From Bradyrhizobium diversitatis (GTDB taxonomy: Bacteria > Pseudomonadota > Alphaproteobacteria > Rhizobiales > Xanthobacteraceae), in the NCBI RefSeq assembly GCF_016031635.1, contig NZ_JACEGD010000008.1:186001-250000 (forward strand): 64,000 bases of DNA, given 5' to 3'. Both the position numbers and the translations under genes were made by a program. The notes beneath the pieces are model-generated. The model ran no database searches. It saw only the letters and a program-made list of their open reading frames with translations, and was not told the DNA's origin. This document shows, piece by piece, positions 21,566 through 30,808 of this stretch; within the stretch, counting starts at the first letter, position 1, and each line of letters starts with the position of its first letter.

Positions 21566-22588
21566 ATGGTCCAAGCCAAACGCATCGTTCTCGCCGCGCG
21601 TCCCGCCGGCGAACCCAAGCCGTCTGATTTTCGCCTGGAGGAATTTGCCGTTCCGACGCCCGGACCGAGCGAAGTCCTGTTGCGCACGATCTGGCTGTCG
21701 CTCGATCCCTATATGCGCGGGCGCATGAGCGAGGGGCCGTCCTACGCTGCACCGGTGCCAATCGGCGGGGTGATGGAAGGTGAGGCGGTCAGCGAGGTTG
21801 CGGCCTCCAACAATCCCGATTTCGCGGTCGGCGACATCGTGCGCATCCGCTCCGGTTGGCAGACGCATGCGATCTCGAACGGCAAGGGCCTGATCAAGGT
21901 CGATCCCAAGCTCGGGCCGATCTCGACCTCGATCGGCGTGCTCGGCATGCCCGGCATGACGGCCTACACGGGCCTGCTCGACATCGGCAAGCCGCAACCC
22001 GGCGAGACCGTCGTCGTTGCCGGTGCTTCCGGCGCGGTCGGCTCGGCCGTCGGCCAGATCGCCAGGATCAAGGGCGCACGCGCGGTCGGCATCGCCGGCG
22101 GCAAGGACAAGTGCGACTATGTGGTGAAGGAGCTCGGCTTCGACGAGTGTCTCGATCACCGCGAAACCGATTTTCCGGCCAAGCTGAAGTTCGCCTGCCC
22201 GAAGGGCATCGACGTCTATTTCGAGAATGTCGGCGGCGCCGTGTTCGAGGCGGTGTTCCCGCTGCTCAATCCGTTCGCGCGCGTGCCGGTCTGTGGCCTG
22301 ATCGCCCATTACAACGACACCGAGGCCAAGCCGCCGAAATGGGCCGGCGCAATGATGCGCAACATCCTCACCAAGCGGCTGACCTTCCGCGGCTTCATCG
22401 TCTCCGACTTTGCTGCCCGCCATGGCGACTTCCTTCGCGACATGTCGACTTGGGTCCGCGAGGGCAAGGTCAAGTACAAGGAGTTCGTGACCGAGGGCCT
22501 GGAGAGCGCGCCGGCTGCCTTCATGGGCCTCCTGAAGGGCGCCAATTTCGGCAAGCAGCTGGTGCGGGTCGGGCCGGACAAGGCCTGA
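21566..22588 (+). CDS. NADP-dependent oxidoreductase, MDR family (CurA / leukotriene B4 dehydrogenase type)
   Basis: This 340-residue zinc-independent medium-chain reductase has SLDPYMRGRMSEGPSY near residue 50, a signature of this subgroup. The NADP-binding motif VVAGASGAVGSAVGQIARIKGARAVG is near residue 150, and DVYFENVGGAVFEAV near 215. It probably reduces the double bond of alpha,beta-unsaturated carbonyls. An ideal ribosome-binding site (GGAGGAA) 6 bases before 21566 fixes the start, although the frame stays open upstream through the repeat element. Confidence 0.88.
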   Translation: MVQAKRIVLAARPAGEPKPSDFRLEEFAVPTPGPSEVLLRTIWLSLDPYMRGRMSEGPSYAAPVPIGGVMEGEAVSEVAASNNPDFAVGDIVRIRSGWQTHAISNGKGLIKVDPKLGPISTSIGVLGMPGMTAYTGLLDIGKPQPGETVVVAGASGAVGSAVGQIARIKGARAVGIAGGKDKCDYVVKELGFDECLDHRETDFPAKLKFACPKGIDVYFENVGGAVFEAVFPLLNPFARVPVCGLIAHYNDTEAKPPKWAGAMMRNILTKRLTFRGFIVSDFAARHGDFLRDMSTWVREGKVKYKEFVTEGLESAPAAFMGLLKGANFGKQLVRVGPDKA

Positions 22589-22738
22589 GCCGCCGCTTCC
22601 GGCCCCGGAAGGGCCGGGAATGGTTAAGAAAGAGTCACCGATCGGCCACACCTGCTCGCAAAAACCGCAGGTGGGTGTGCCGGTCGATTGACGGGCCGAC
22701 GAAGGCATTGAATCATCGCGCATATTTCAGGTGTTGCG

Positions 22739-23038
22739 ATGTTAGAGATTGGTATTTTCTGCGTCATTGTGCTGGCCGCCGCCTATTGGGCGACCATGTT
22801 CGTCATGGGCCGTCGCGACGACGTCATCCATGGCAAGTTCGTCCACGTCGACGACGAGGGCGATTTCACGCAGGCCGCGATGCCGGTGCCGCCGCCGCCA
22901 TTCCCGAAGCGTCCGGTCAAGGTTGCGCAAGCTCCAGGGCCACCGCCCGCCAATGATCTGGCGGCCAAACCGGTGAACAGCGAGGCTCTGCAATCCCTGC
23001 TCGCAGCGATCCAGCAGGATCTCAAGAGCGTCGCCTGA
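22739..23038 (+). CDS. Small membrane-anchored hypothetical protein
   Basis: This 99-residue protein has one N-terminal hydrophobic segment (IGIFCVIVLAAAYWATMFVM, residues 4-23), followed by a basic turn, then a proline-rich stretch (VPPPPFPKRPVK) and an amphipathic C terminus. This suggests a single-pass inner-membrane protein with a cytoplasmic tail. I recognise no domain. It is convergent with the metallophosphoesterase gene, 14 bases away. Confidence 0.65.
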   Translation: MLEIGIFCVIVLAAAYWATMFVMGRRDDVIHGKFVHVDDEGDFTQAAMPVPPPPFPKRPVKVAQAPGPPPANDLAAKPVNSEALQSLLAAIQQDLKSVA

Positions 23039-23052
23039 GAACCGGTCGCGAG

Positions 23053-23895
23053 CTAATGCTCGCCGCCCATCTGGACGAGCAGCTCCTCGATGTCGACGTC
23101 CACCTGGCCCGCTGCGCGGACGTGACGAACCTCGAGACTGTCGGGCTGGAAGCGGTATTCGACGAGCCCGACTTCCTTGATCGCGATCCGGTCCTGGCGC
23201 TGATCGTTGATGACGAAACCGGCCGACGGCGCCCAGACGTGGCGGGTGCGGCGCCAGGTGAAGTCGCGGCGCTGGTGCACGTGACCGCTGGCGATGAGAC
23301 GCAGGTCGATAGTCCCGAACATCTCGATCAGCCGCGCCCGCGCCGGCTGCGGCACATAGCGGATCGAGGTCTCCGGCGTCTCGGGGTCGTCGGGCAGGTT
23401 GAGAAACAGCGGCTTGTGCAGGAACAGCGCGACCGGCCTGCCGTTCGCGCGCGATAGCTCGGAGGCGAGCCAGTCGAACTGCTCGGCCTCGAAGGCGAGT
23501 CCCGAATTCATCACCAGCGAGTTGAGGCCGATGAAGCGCCAGCCCGCGGCGTCGAACGACCAATGGTCTTCGCCGATGATGTCGCAAAATTGCCGGCGGT
23601 GAACCGGGCTGACCGGCGGCTTCGGCGCCGGCCCGATCGCGGTCGGATTGTCGCCGATGTCGTGATTGCCGGGCAGGTAGCGGCAGGCGACGGGTAGGGC
23701 GTCGTGCAGGCCCTTCGCGAATTCGGCGTCGTCGTGGCCGGCCGGCCCGTCGAACGAGACGTCGCCGGTGTTGACGACGAGATCGGGCCTGTCGGCGTCG
23801 ATGTGCTCGCTGACGCGGTGGAAGTTGGCGATCAGGCCGGGAAAGCGCCGGCCGAGATGGGTGTCGGAAATCTGGGTCAGGCGAAATTCGGGCAT
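23053..23895 (-). CDS. Calcineurin-like metallophosphoesterase (3',5'-cAMP phosphodiesterase-like)
   Basis: This 280-residue protein carries the full binuclear metal motif set: ISDTHLG (residues 9-15), VVNTGDVSFDG (about 40), LPGNHDIG (about 74), LFLHKPLF (about 158) and ASGHVHQ (about 203). It would hydrolyse a phosphodiester; similarity to CpdA-like proteins is general and the substrate is not determined. It is monocistronic and convergent with the small membrane protein gene. Confidence 0.88.
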   Translation of the reverse strand: MPEFRLTQISDTHLGRRFPGLIANFHRVSEHIDADRPDLVVNTGDVSFDGPAGHDDAEFAKGLHDALPVACRYLPGNHDIGDNPTAIGPAPKPPVSPVHRRQFCDIIGEDHWSFDAAGWRFIGLNSLVMNSGLAFEAEQFDWLASELSRANGRPVALFLHKPLFLNLPDDPETPETSIRYVPQPARARLIEMFGTIDLRLIASGHVHQRRDFTWRRTRHVWAPSAGFVINDQRQDRIAIKEVGLVEYRFQPDSLEVRHVRAAGQVDVDIEELLVQMGGEH

Positions 23896-24182
23896 GCGAT
23901 CATCCTACCCGTCGTCGCGCGTCGGAACGATGACGGCGCGGGCATGGATCGCAACGAACAAAGTTTAAAGCACGCGGTAGCGGATGGTGTAGCCGTCCTG
24001 CAGGGCGACAGGGCCGGCGAGCGGCGAGGCGATGCGATCGGCGAGATGCCAGGGGCCGAAATCGCTTTAGCTGTCGATGATTGGTCGCAAGGCCGGGAAC
24101 GCCGGTTCAAGTCGTTCATTGTCAGCGGCAGAAGTCGCGGCTAATGACGGTCGGCGGCATTTCGCCTCTCGGGAAAGTTCCG

Positions 24183-24605
24183 ATGTCCGTTCAAATGGTT
24201 TTGCTGCCGGTGTTCGTGCAGGTCGCTCTCACCTTCGCGCTTCTGATCGGCATGGTCGTCGCGCGCCGCAAGACGCTGGTCTCCGGCGAAACCAGGATTC
24301 GCGACATTGCGCTGGGCGAGCCGAACTGGCCGCAGGGCGCCACACAAATCGCCAATTGCTACCGCAACCAGTTCGAGCTGCCGGTGCTGTTCTACGTCCT
24401 GATCGCGCTGGCATTGCCTTTGCGCCGCGCCGATCTCTTCATCGTGCTGATGTCCTGGGTGTTCGTCGTGGCGCGCTTTGCCCATGCCGGGATCTTCGTG
24501 TCCTCGAACGATCTGGGCCGGCGCTCCACCGTCTGGCTTGCCGGCGTGCTGGTGCTGCTGGCGATGTGGATCTACTTCGCGCTGAAACTCTTGCTGCTGA
24601 TCTAG
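24183..24605 (+). CDS. MAPEG family membrane protein
   Basis: This 140-residue protein has four hydrophobic segments. It contains NCYRNQFELPVLFYVLIALAL, the E/N-R-x-x-N-x-x-E type motif of membrane-associated eicosanoid/glutathione metabolism proteins. I chose the ATG at 24183 because GGAAAG lies 8 bases before it; an ATG at 24144 is the alternative. The RsmB-type gene begins 29 bases downstream, so they may be cotranscribed. Confidence 0.82.
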   Translation: MSVQMVLLPVFVQVALTFALLIGMVVARRKTLVSGETRIRDIALGEPNWPQGATQIANCYRNQFELPVLFYVLIALALPLRRADLFIVLMSWVFVVARFAHAGIFVSSNDLGRRSTVWLAGVLVLLAMWIYFALKLLLLI

Positions 24606-24634
24606 GCGCTTGCGCGCCGCTTGAAAGAATTCAA

Positions 24635-25936
24635 ATGACCCCCGCTGCCCGGCTGTCCGCAGCCATCGAACTGATCGACACCATCGAGAGGGACCGCGTG
24701 CCCGCGGCCAAGGCGCTGAAGGAGTGGGGCACCGCGCACCGCTTTGCCGGCTCGGGCGACCGCGCCGCGATCGCCGGTCTCGTCTGGGACGTGCTGCGCC
24801 GCTACGCCTCGAGCGCGTTCCTGATGGATTCCGATACCGCGCGGGCGCGCCTGATCGGCATGCTCCGCCTTGAGCGCAATATGGACACCGCCACCATGGC
24901 CGCGATGTTCGACGGCAGCCGGTTCGCGCCGGCGCCGCTGACCGAGGCCGAGCAGGCCGCGCTCGCCTCGCGCTCCCTGAAGGACGCGCCTGCCGCCGTG
25001 GCCGGCGACTATCCCGAATGGCTGGATCCGCATCTTGAAAAAGTCTTCGGCGACGACCGTGCTGCGGAAGCCGCCGCGATGGCGAGCCGGGCGCCGCTGG
25101 ACTTGCGCGTCAACACGCTAAAGTCCAATCGCGACAAGGTGCTGCGTGCACTTGCTCATCTTCATGCGAAACCGACGCCGTGGTCGGCAACGGGCCTACG
25201 CATCGAGCTTTCAGCCGATGCGCGCAACCCGGGCGTCCAGGCGGAAGAGGATTTCATCAAGGGCGCCATTGAAGTGCAGGATGAAGGATCGCAGCTGGCG
25301 GCCCAGCTTACCGCGGCAAAGCCCGGCGAGCAGGTGATCGATCTCTGCGCCGGCGCCGGCGGCAAGACGCTGGCGCTCGCCGCCCTGATGCAGGGGAAGG
25401 GTCGCCTGATCGCGACCGACCGCGACAAGCGCCAGCTCGCCCCGATCCATGAGCGGCTGTCGCGCGCCGGCGTCCACAATGCCGACGTTCGCACGCCCAA
25501 GGGCGAGACCGATCCGCTGGCGGACATTCGCGCCTCGGCCGACCTCGTCGTGATCGACGCCCCCTGCACAGGAACCGGCACTTGGCGCCGCAACCCCGAT
25601 GCCAAATGGCGCATGCGCCCCGGCGCGCTGGAGATCCGCCTGCGCGACCAGGCCGAGGTGCTCGCGCGCGCCGTGCCGCTGGTGAAGCCAGGTGGCCGCA
25701 TCGCCTACATCACCTGCTCGGTGCTGGCGGAGGAGAACGGCGAGCAGGTGAGGGCATTCGTCGCGCGCCATCCCGAGTTCGGCGTGGTGCCGCCCGAGCA
25801 GACCGCGAGCGTGCTCTGGGACAAGGCGGAAGCTTTTGGCGAGGCCGCGCTGCAGTCGGGCGAGGGCTGGCTGATGACGCCGCTCCGCACGGGAACGGAC
25901 GGGTTCTTCGTGTCAGTGCTGCGGAAGGCGGGCTGA
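24635..25936 (+). CDS. RsmB/NOP family RNA (cytosine-5) methyltransferase
   Basis: This 433-residue class I SAM-dependent methyltransferase has an N-terminal NusB-like helical region. The catalytic domain shows VIDLCAGAGGKTLALAALM (SAM binding, about residue 235), VIDAPCTGTGTWRRNPDAKWR (TCT/PCT-type cysteine, about 310) and ITCSVLAEENGEQV (second catalytic cysteine, about 358). Both cysteines of the m5C mechanism are present. It probably modifies 16S rRNA, but the exact position is not deducible. Confidence 0.9.
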   Translation: MTPAARLSAAIELIDTIERDRVPAAKALKEWGTAHRFAGSGDRAAIAGLVWDVLRRYASSAFLMDSDTARARLIGMLRLERNMDTATMAAMFDGSRFAPAPLTEAEQAALASRSLKDAPAAVAGDYPEWLDPHLEKVFGDDRAAEAAAMASRAPLDLRVNTLKSNRDKVLRALAHLHAKPTPWSATGLRIELSADARNPGVQAEEDFIKGAIEVQDEGSQLAAQLTAAKPGEQVIDLCAGAGGKTLALAALMQGKGRLIATDRDKRQLAPIHERLSRAGVHNADVRTPKGETDPLADIRASADLVVIDAPCTGTGTWRRNPDAKWRMRPGALEIRLRDQAEVLARAVPLVKPGGRIAYITCSVLAEENGEQVRAFVARHPEFGVVPPEQTASVLWDKAEAFGEAALQSGEGWLMTPLRTGTDGFFVSVLRKAG

Positions 25937-25947
25937 CCGCACCCCGC

Positions 25948-26050
25948 CGTCATTCCGGGGCTCGCGATGCGAGCACCCGGAATCCATGGAGCCGCAGAGA
26001 ATCGCCGTGCGATGGATTCCGGGTTCGCCCTCCGGGCGCCCCGGAATGAC
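25948..26050. repeat. Palindromic intergenic repeat, family B
   Basis: Begins CGTCATTCCGGGGCTCGCGA and ends CCGGGCGCCCCGGAATGAC; 'ccggaatccatgg' and 'atggattccgg' form the inner inverted pair. It follows the methyltransferase gene and abuts the cold-shock gene terminator. It is the last repeat of this kind in the window. Confidence 0.86.
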
Positions 26051-26060
26051 AGGGGGCCAA

Positions 26061-26097
26061 AACAAAAGCCCCGCGGACCGGATCCCGGTCGCGGGGC
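26061..26097 (-). terminator. Intrinsic terminator of the cold-shock gene
   Basis: Read on the minus strand, GCCCCGCGACC-GGGATCC-GGTCCGCGGGGC forms a perfect GC-rich stem (26068-26097), followed by TTTTGTT (26061-26067). It lies 55 bases after the cold-shock stop codon in the right orientation. Confidence 0.87.
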
Positions 26098-26151
26098 GTT
26101 CTTGTTCTAGCGTTCTGCCGGTACGTCCGTGGTCAGAACGTTGCGCGGGCG

Positions 26152-26361
26152 TTAGCCGACGCGGAGATTGTCAGCCGAGGACTTGCCGCTGCGGCGGTCG
26201 GCGACGATGTCGAACGAGACCTTCTGGCCCTCGTTGAGGGTGGAGAGGCCGGCGCGCTCGACCGCGCTGATGTGCACGAACACGTCCTTCTGGCCGTCGT
26301 CCGGCTGGATGAAACCATAACCCTTTTGGGTGTTGAACCACTTCACGGTGCCCATAGCCAT
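26152..26361 (-). CDS. Cold-shock protein (CspA family)
   Basis: This 69-residue single cold-shock domain binds single-stranded RNA/DNA. RNP1 (KGYGFIQ, residues 13-19) and RNP2 (VFVHISA, about 27-33) are intact, and the start is [10 protein letters not shown]. The gene has its own strong terminator downstream. The upstream gap to the next gene (26362-26622) is long enough for the extended 5' leader usual in this family, though I cannot show such a leader from sequence alone. Confidence 0.95.
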   Translation of the reverse strand: MAMGTVKWFNTQKGYGFIQPDDGQKDVFVHISAVERAGLSTLNEGQKVSFDIVADRRSGKSSADNLRVG

Positions 26362-26622
26362 GGGAATTTCCTTTGTTAGAGAGGGTACGCACGCGGACCG
26401 GTACGCGTCGCTGCGCCCTTGATCCTGTTCAGTCGATGTTTGGAGAAGTCATCTGAAGCGTGCGCGCCCGTCTGTAACGAAGCGAAGCGGCCCAGTCGTT
26501 CGGCCAAGTATCGATGATCACAATATAGCGAGAATTTGGGGCTACTTCAAGGCACCACCCGCGGCTCGGGATGTCGCCCGTCTTTGCTATTTTGCGGTGC
26601 AAATTAACCGTCACGGGGCGCC

Positions 26623-26955
26623 TCAATCGACGATGAAAAGTGTGGCGCCGGTGGCCGTCGAGGACCGGTGTGCGGCGTCGCCGAAGTCCGAGACCTGGTA
26701 GCTCATGCCTGCGGTCAGCTTGAATTTGCGCCCGTCGCGCAGCTCGGAGTCGAGCTCGCCCTGCAGCACGTAGAGCACGTGGCCGCGATCGCACCAATGA
26801 TCGGCGAGATAGCCCGGCGAATATTCCACCATCCGCACCCGGAGATCGCCGATATTGAGCGTGCGCCACTTGGCCTCACCGCTCTCGCCGGGATGCGTGG
26901 TCGCCTCGATCCGGCTCCAGTCGGTGACGGTAAAGGGGGAGGTGGGGAGTTTCAT
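26623..26955 (-). CDS. DHCW-motif cupin fold protein
   Basis: This 110-residue single-domain cupin has the motif LADHWCDRGHVLYVLQGE around residue 50, which gives the group its name (Asp-His-Cys-Trp). GMSYQVSDFGDAAHRSST follows near the C terminus. Its function is unknown. The start at 26955 (MKLPTSPFTVTDW) is preceded by GGAGAG-like sequence; the further upstream open frame looks non-coding. Confidence 0.82.
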   Translation of the reverse strand: MKLPTSPFTVTDWSRIEATTHPGESGEAKWRTLNIGDLRVRMVEYSPGYLADHWCDRGHVLYVLQGELDSELRDGRKFKLTAGMSYQVSDFGDAAHRSSTATGATLFIVD

Positions 26956-27057
26956 GGGAGAGAATCCGGTCGATGCGGTTTGTTGCGATCTCCTCATAGC
27001 CGCAAACGCGACGGTCGCAAGCCGTTGGCGCCGGCCGGCGCCCACGGCGGCGGTCGA

Positions 27058-28016
27058 CTAGACGTCGAGTTCGGCCCAGATCGCCGCATGATCGGACGCG
27101 GCCTCGACCTCTCTGGTGATCTCCGGAAAATGCGGGAATAGGTCGCCGTTCTTGCCGCCCCAGACCCCCATGCGGAAGATGCCGCCGGCGGTCGCCTTGT
27201 CGAACAGGGCCGGTGATAGCAGGATGTAGTCGATCTTGTTCGAGGCGGTACCGTTCTTGAACGTGCCGGGGCGCCCGCCGTCGTCGAACCCTTCGAGCTC
27301 GCTGATGTCCTTCAGTCCGGTCTGATGAAACAGGGGGCTGAGGGGATCGCTGTCCGGTGTGTCGTTCAAGTCGCCGATCACCGCGATGAAGTCGTGCTTC
27401 TGGCGAAGCTGCCGATAGATGGTTGCGGTGCGCGCGGCCTGGCGTTTCCGCTTCGCGTTCGAGGTCGCCGGGGAGCCGAATCCCTTGCTCTTGAAGTGAT
27501 TGGCGAGCACGACGAGCGAACTTCCCGCTGCGGTCTGAATCTCGAATTGCGCGCAATCCCGGCTGAACACGAGTCCTTGCAGAACCGGACGAGGGCGGGC
27601 CGGCTTTCCGCCTCGACGACGCCGAGCACGTCCGCATCGATCGCCTTCATGACCCGGGCGGTATTGCGTGTTGCCTCTTCGTTGACCTGCTCCAGCTGGA
27701 GGTCGACCCAGCCGATCCAGTCGTCTCGGCCGTTGGCCACGACGTCAATCGGCTTGCCTTGTGGCCGCTTGACGAGATGGCCGCGATTCTGCCGCAGGAT
27801 CGCGTATTTGCTCTCGTCCGATTTCTTGAGGCCGAGAGTATCGAGCAGTTCGACGATCTTCTTCTTGTCGTTCGCGGTGTACCTGTGCTTGCCGAGGATG
27901 GCGTTGATGTCTGCCTCCGCCTTCAGGACGGTCTTGCCTTCCTCCGAAAAGCCGGGGCCACTGAGCGCACGCGCGCGCATGAAAAGGTTTTCCACGTTGA
28001 AGGATGCAAGCTTCAT
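27058..28016 (-). pseudogene. Endonuclease/exonuclease/phosphatase family protein, disrupted by an in-gene deletion
   Basis: The 5' part (28016 to about 27584) encodes MKLASFNVENLFMRA and, near residue 130, DADVLGVVEAESRPALVRF. The 3' part lies in another frame (about 27570 to 27058) with VFSRDC, VVLANHFKSKG, VIGDLNDTPDSDPL, NKIDYILLS and AASDHAAIWAELDV, which are the metal-binding and catalytic motifs of the family. The middle region, by family expectation about 60 residues with the conserved IDGNDDRG-type block, is absent. The junction near 27571-27584 also shifts frame, so no full protein can be made. It could be a true pseudogene or an assembly error. Confidence 0.8.
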
Positions 28017-28377
28017 GAAAATCTCCCAGGGATGAAAATGAATTTCAATCAGTAGTAGAGATTACCAGACGGCTCGCATCCGGTCGAGGCGCGCGGATCG
28101 TCGCAGCCGGCACCGGGGAGCGCCGGCCTTCGTCCTATTGTCACAATGGAGTCCGTAGGACTGTTATCCCATGAAATAGTTCGCCGATCCCCGCACGATC
28201 AGCACCGCTTCGTTCACCCGCGCAGGAGATGGCATCTCCCTGATCGACCCTTTGTCAGAGCGGGTCGATAATAGGTCAATATTACTGACATATATCCGCT
28301 CGTCCATGCCCAAAGAAGCATGTGGGCGCGCGGCGTGCGCGGTTGCGGCGCGCCCGCTGCCAGCGTATCTGCTGGCC
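28017..28377. other. Intergenic region upstream of guaA
   Basis: This 361-base gap separates the broken phosphatase-family gene and guaA, which are divergent. I see no convincing gene, no palindromic repeat of the A-F families and no clear riboswitch fold. The guaA frame is open back to 28252, but that part lacks GMP synthase similarity. Confidence 0.5.
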
Positions 28378-29976
28378 ATGACAGCAGCACAGAACGACCG
28401 CTCCGCGTCGACGCCCTCGGTGGCCTCGGCGCACGACAAGATTCTCATCGTCGACTTCGGCAGCCAGGTGACGCAGCTGATTGCGCGCCGCGTGCGCGAG
28501 GACGGCGTCTATTGCGAGATCGTGCCGTTCAACAAGGCCGAAGAGGCCTTCAAGGAGATGAAGCCGAGGGCGGTGATCCTCTCCGGCGGCCCAGAGTCCG
28601 TACACGAGGCCGGCTCGCCCCGCGCGCCGCAATTGATCTTCGCCTCCGGCGTGCCCGTGATGGGCATCTGCTACGGCCAGATGACCATGGCGGCGCAGCT
28701 GGGCGGCGAGGTCGAGGGCGGCCATCACCGCGAATTCGGCCGCGCCGATGTCGAGGTCAAGGCCGAGAGCAAGCTGTTCGAGGACGTCTGGTCGTCAGGC
28801 AGCAAAAACCAGGTCTGGATGAGCCATGGCGACCGCATCACCAGGATGCCGCCCGGCTTCTCCGTCGCCGGCACCTCGCCGAACGCGCCGTTCGCGATCA
28901 TCCAGGACGAGACGCGCAAATATTACGGCCTGATGTTCCACCCCGAAGTGGTGCACACGCCCGACGGCGCCAAGCTCATCCGCAACTTCGTGCGCAAGAT
29001 CGCCGGCCTTACCGGCGACTGGACCATGCGCGCCTTCCGCGAGGAAGAGATCGCCAAGATCCGCGCCCAGGTCGGCAAGGGCAGGGTGATCTGTGGCCTC
29101 TCCGGCGGCGTCGATTCGGCCGTCGCGGCCGTGCTGATTCACGAGGCCATCGGCGACCAGCTGACGTGTGTGTTCGTCGATCATGGCTTGATGCGCCTCA
29201 ACGAGGCCGAGCAGGTGGTCGACCTGTTCCGCCACCACTACAACATCCCGCTCGTGCACGTGGACGCGTCCAAGCAATTCCTCGGCGAACTCGAAGGCGT
29301 CACCGACCCGGAAGCAAAGCGCAAGACCATCGGCCGCCTCTTCATCGAGGTGTTCGAGGCTGAGGCCAAGAAGATCGGCGGCGCCGATTTCCTCGCGCAA
29401 GGCACGCTCTATCCCGATGTGATCGAGAGCGTCTCCTTCACCGGCGGACCTTCCGTCACCATCAAGTCGCACCACAATGTCGGCGGCCTGCCCGAGCGCA
29501 TGAACATGAAGCTCGTCGAGCCCCTGCGCGAGCTGTTCAAGGACGAGGTGCGCAAGCTCGGCCGTGAACTGGGCCTGCCCGAAATCTTCGTCGGCCGTCA
29601 CCCCTTCCCGGGCCCCGGCCTCGCCATCCGCTGCCCCGGCGACATCACCAAGGACAAGCTCGACATTCTGCGCAAGGCGGACGCCGTCTACATCGACCAG
29701 ATCCGCAAGCACGGCCTCTACGACGAGATCTGGCAGGCCTTCGCCGTGCTGCTCCCGGTCAAGACCGTCGGCGTCATGGGCGACGGCCGCACTTACGACT
29801 ACGTGGTTGGGCTCCGCGCCGTCACCTCGACCGACGGCATGACCGCGGATTTCTACCAGTTCGACATGAAGTTTCTGGGCGAGACCGCGACGCGGATCAT
29901 CAACGAGGTGAAGGGCGTGAACCGGGTGGTCTATGATGTGACCAGCAAGCCGCCCGGGACGATTGAGTGGGAATAA
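28378..29976 (+). CDS. guaA: GMP synthase (glutamine-hydrolysing)
   Basis: This 532-residue two-domain enzyme aminates XMP to GMP. The class I amidotransferase domain has [20 protein letters not shown] at the start and the nucleophile in [15 protein letters not shown] near residue 100. The ATP-pyrophosphatase loop [12 protein letters not shown] is near residue 240, and the dimerisation domain ends with the standard PPGTIEWE. The start at 28378 ([11 protein letters not shown]) gives normal family length. The 3' end is intact and is the boundary of the accessory region. Confidence 0.96.
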   Translation: MTAAQNDRSASTPSVASAHDKILIVDFGSQVTQLIARRVREDGVYCEIVPFNKAEEAFKEMKPRAVILSGGPESVHEAGSPRAPQLIFASGVPVMGICYGQMTMAAQLGGEVEGGHHREFGRADVEVKAESKLFEDVWSSGSKNQVWMSHGDRITRMPPGFSVAGTSPNAPFAIIQDETRKYYGLMFHPEVVHTPDGAKLIRNFVRKIAGLTGDWTMRAFREEEIAKIRAQVGKGRVICGLSGGVDSAVAAVLIHEAIGDQLTCVFVDHGLMRLNEAEQVVDLFRHHYNIPLVHVDASKQFLGELEGVTDPEAKRKTIGRLFIEVFEAEAKKIGGADFLAQGTLYPDVIESVSFTGGPSVTIKSHHNVGGLPERMNMKLVEPLRELFKDEVRKLGRELGLPEIFVGRHPFPGPGLAIRCPGDITKDKLDILRKADAVYIDQIRKHGLYDEIWQAFAVLLPVKTVGVMGDGRTYDYVVGLRAVTSTDGMTADFYQFDMKFLGETATRIINEVKGVNRVVYDVTSKPPGTIEWE

Positions 29977-29990
29977 TTCGGGCCCAGCCG
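29940..29990 (+). other. Probable genomic-island attachment site (attL-like) at the 3' end of guaA
   Basis: The 3' end of guaA is a recognised target of tyrosine-recombinase islands. Here an integrase remnant begins 292 bases after the guaA stop and is followed by conjugation-gene fragments, so the last codons and stop of guaA are the probable crossover site. I did not notice a second copy of this segment later in the window, so the other boundary is either outside it or lost. Confidence 0.45.
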
Positions 29991-30141
29991 GCGCTATCCC
30001 GTTCTATCCAATTGCACGAATTAACAGACTGATTTTACGATCGAATTCGTCATCGACATTCGAGAACTATCGACACGCATAAATCCGGACAGACGGGGCG
30101 CCTGACGGTGTCGCCGTCCATTGAAACTATCGATCCTGATC

Positions 30142-30180
30142 AATACCGTCACACGCGATGCTGCGTCTGACGGTATTTTT
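30142..30180 (+). terminator. Hairpin with T-run downstream of guaA, possible terminator
   Basis: AATACCGTCA at 30142-30151 pairs with TGACGGTATT at 30168-30177, with an inner ACGC/GCGT extension, and is followed by TTTTTCTTT. This is a good intrinsic terminator shape about 165 bases after guaA. Further partial copies, TGACGGTG at 30103 and TGACGGTATT at 30240, suggest the sequence may also be recombinase arm-binding repeats of the element. Confidence 0.6.
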
Positions 30181-30268
30181 CTTTGTCTAAGTATCTGCAA
30201 AACGAGGAAATCTCCGGTCAAACGCGGCTCAAAAATCGCTGACGGTATTTTGCCCGGAGGGGAAGTCC

Positions 30269-30607
30269 TTGCTGACAGACGCTGCGCTTAAGGCACTGAG
30301 ACCAAAGGAAAAATCGTACAAGGTGACCGACCGTGACGGCATGTACGTTGTCGTCTCGCCCGCCGGGACGCTGTCGTTCAGGCTCGACTACCGTCTGCAT
30401 GGTCGACGCGAGACTGTGGTTCTTGGGAAGTACGGCCCGACGGGCCTGTCGCTCGCTCGCGCTCGTGAGAAATGCATCGATGCGAGGCGCGCCATCGGTG
30501 AAGGCCGTTCACCTGCGATCGAGAAACAGCGCGAGAAGCGGCGTCTCCTTGAAGCCAGGAGTTTCGGCGAGCTGGGGGAGAAGTGGCTCGTGGCGGCTCC
30601 GATGGCT
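30269..30607 (+). pseudogene. Tyrosine-type integrase N-terminal fragment (DUF4102 arm-binding domain)
   Basis: From a TTG start preceded by GGAGGGG, the frame encodes LTDAALKALRPKEKSYKVTD, followed by GLSLARAREKCIDARRAIGEGRSP and ARSFGELGEKW. This is the N-terminal arm-binding domain of island integrases. Similarity stops after about 113 residues; the reading continues a few codons to 30628. The catalytic domain (R-H-R-Y) is absent. Sequence right of about 30607 belongs to trbI on the other strand, so a deletion has fused the two genes. Confidence 0.85.
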
Positions 30608-30611
30608 TCGC

Positions 30612-30808
30612 GGTCGATTGCTCTGTAACGACCACAAGACGGTCCCCCCGATGACAAGCAGGGCAACCGCACTCCCTCCAGCCAGGACCTTCCGCGACAA
30701 CCGCGTCACGCGCGGTTGCTCCGCTCTCAGCCGGAACTTGCTGGACTGTTCGTCCTGTGTCTGCGGCAGAATCGCCTGCTCTCGATCACTTCCATTCCCG
30801 GCAGTCAT
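30612..30808 (-). pseudogene. trbI: TrbI (VirB10-like) N-terminal fragment
   Basis: The minus-strand frame starts at 30808, overlapping the trbG stop. It reads FRLRAEQPRVTRLSRKVL followed by a transmembrane stretch (LAGGSAVALLVIGGTVLWSL), the usual N terminus of the mating-pair inner-membrane protein TrbI. Similarity ends at about residue 65 (LQSNRP), where the integrase fragment begins; the frame then runs through antisense integrase sequence to 30509. The periplasmic part of about 350 residues is missing. Confidence 0.82.

Noticed and set aside
22598..22616. GC-rich hairpin CCGGCCC...GGGCCGG after the CurA-type gene
   Set aside because: There is no T-run after the stem, so it does not qualify as an intrinsic terminator.
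23965..24069. Minus-strand open stretch of 33 codons ending GYTIRYRVL, possible gene relic
   Set aside because: It looks protein-like but is too short, has no start and matches no family I can name.
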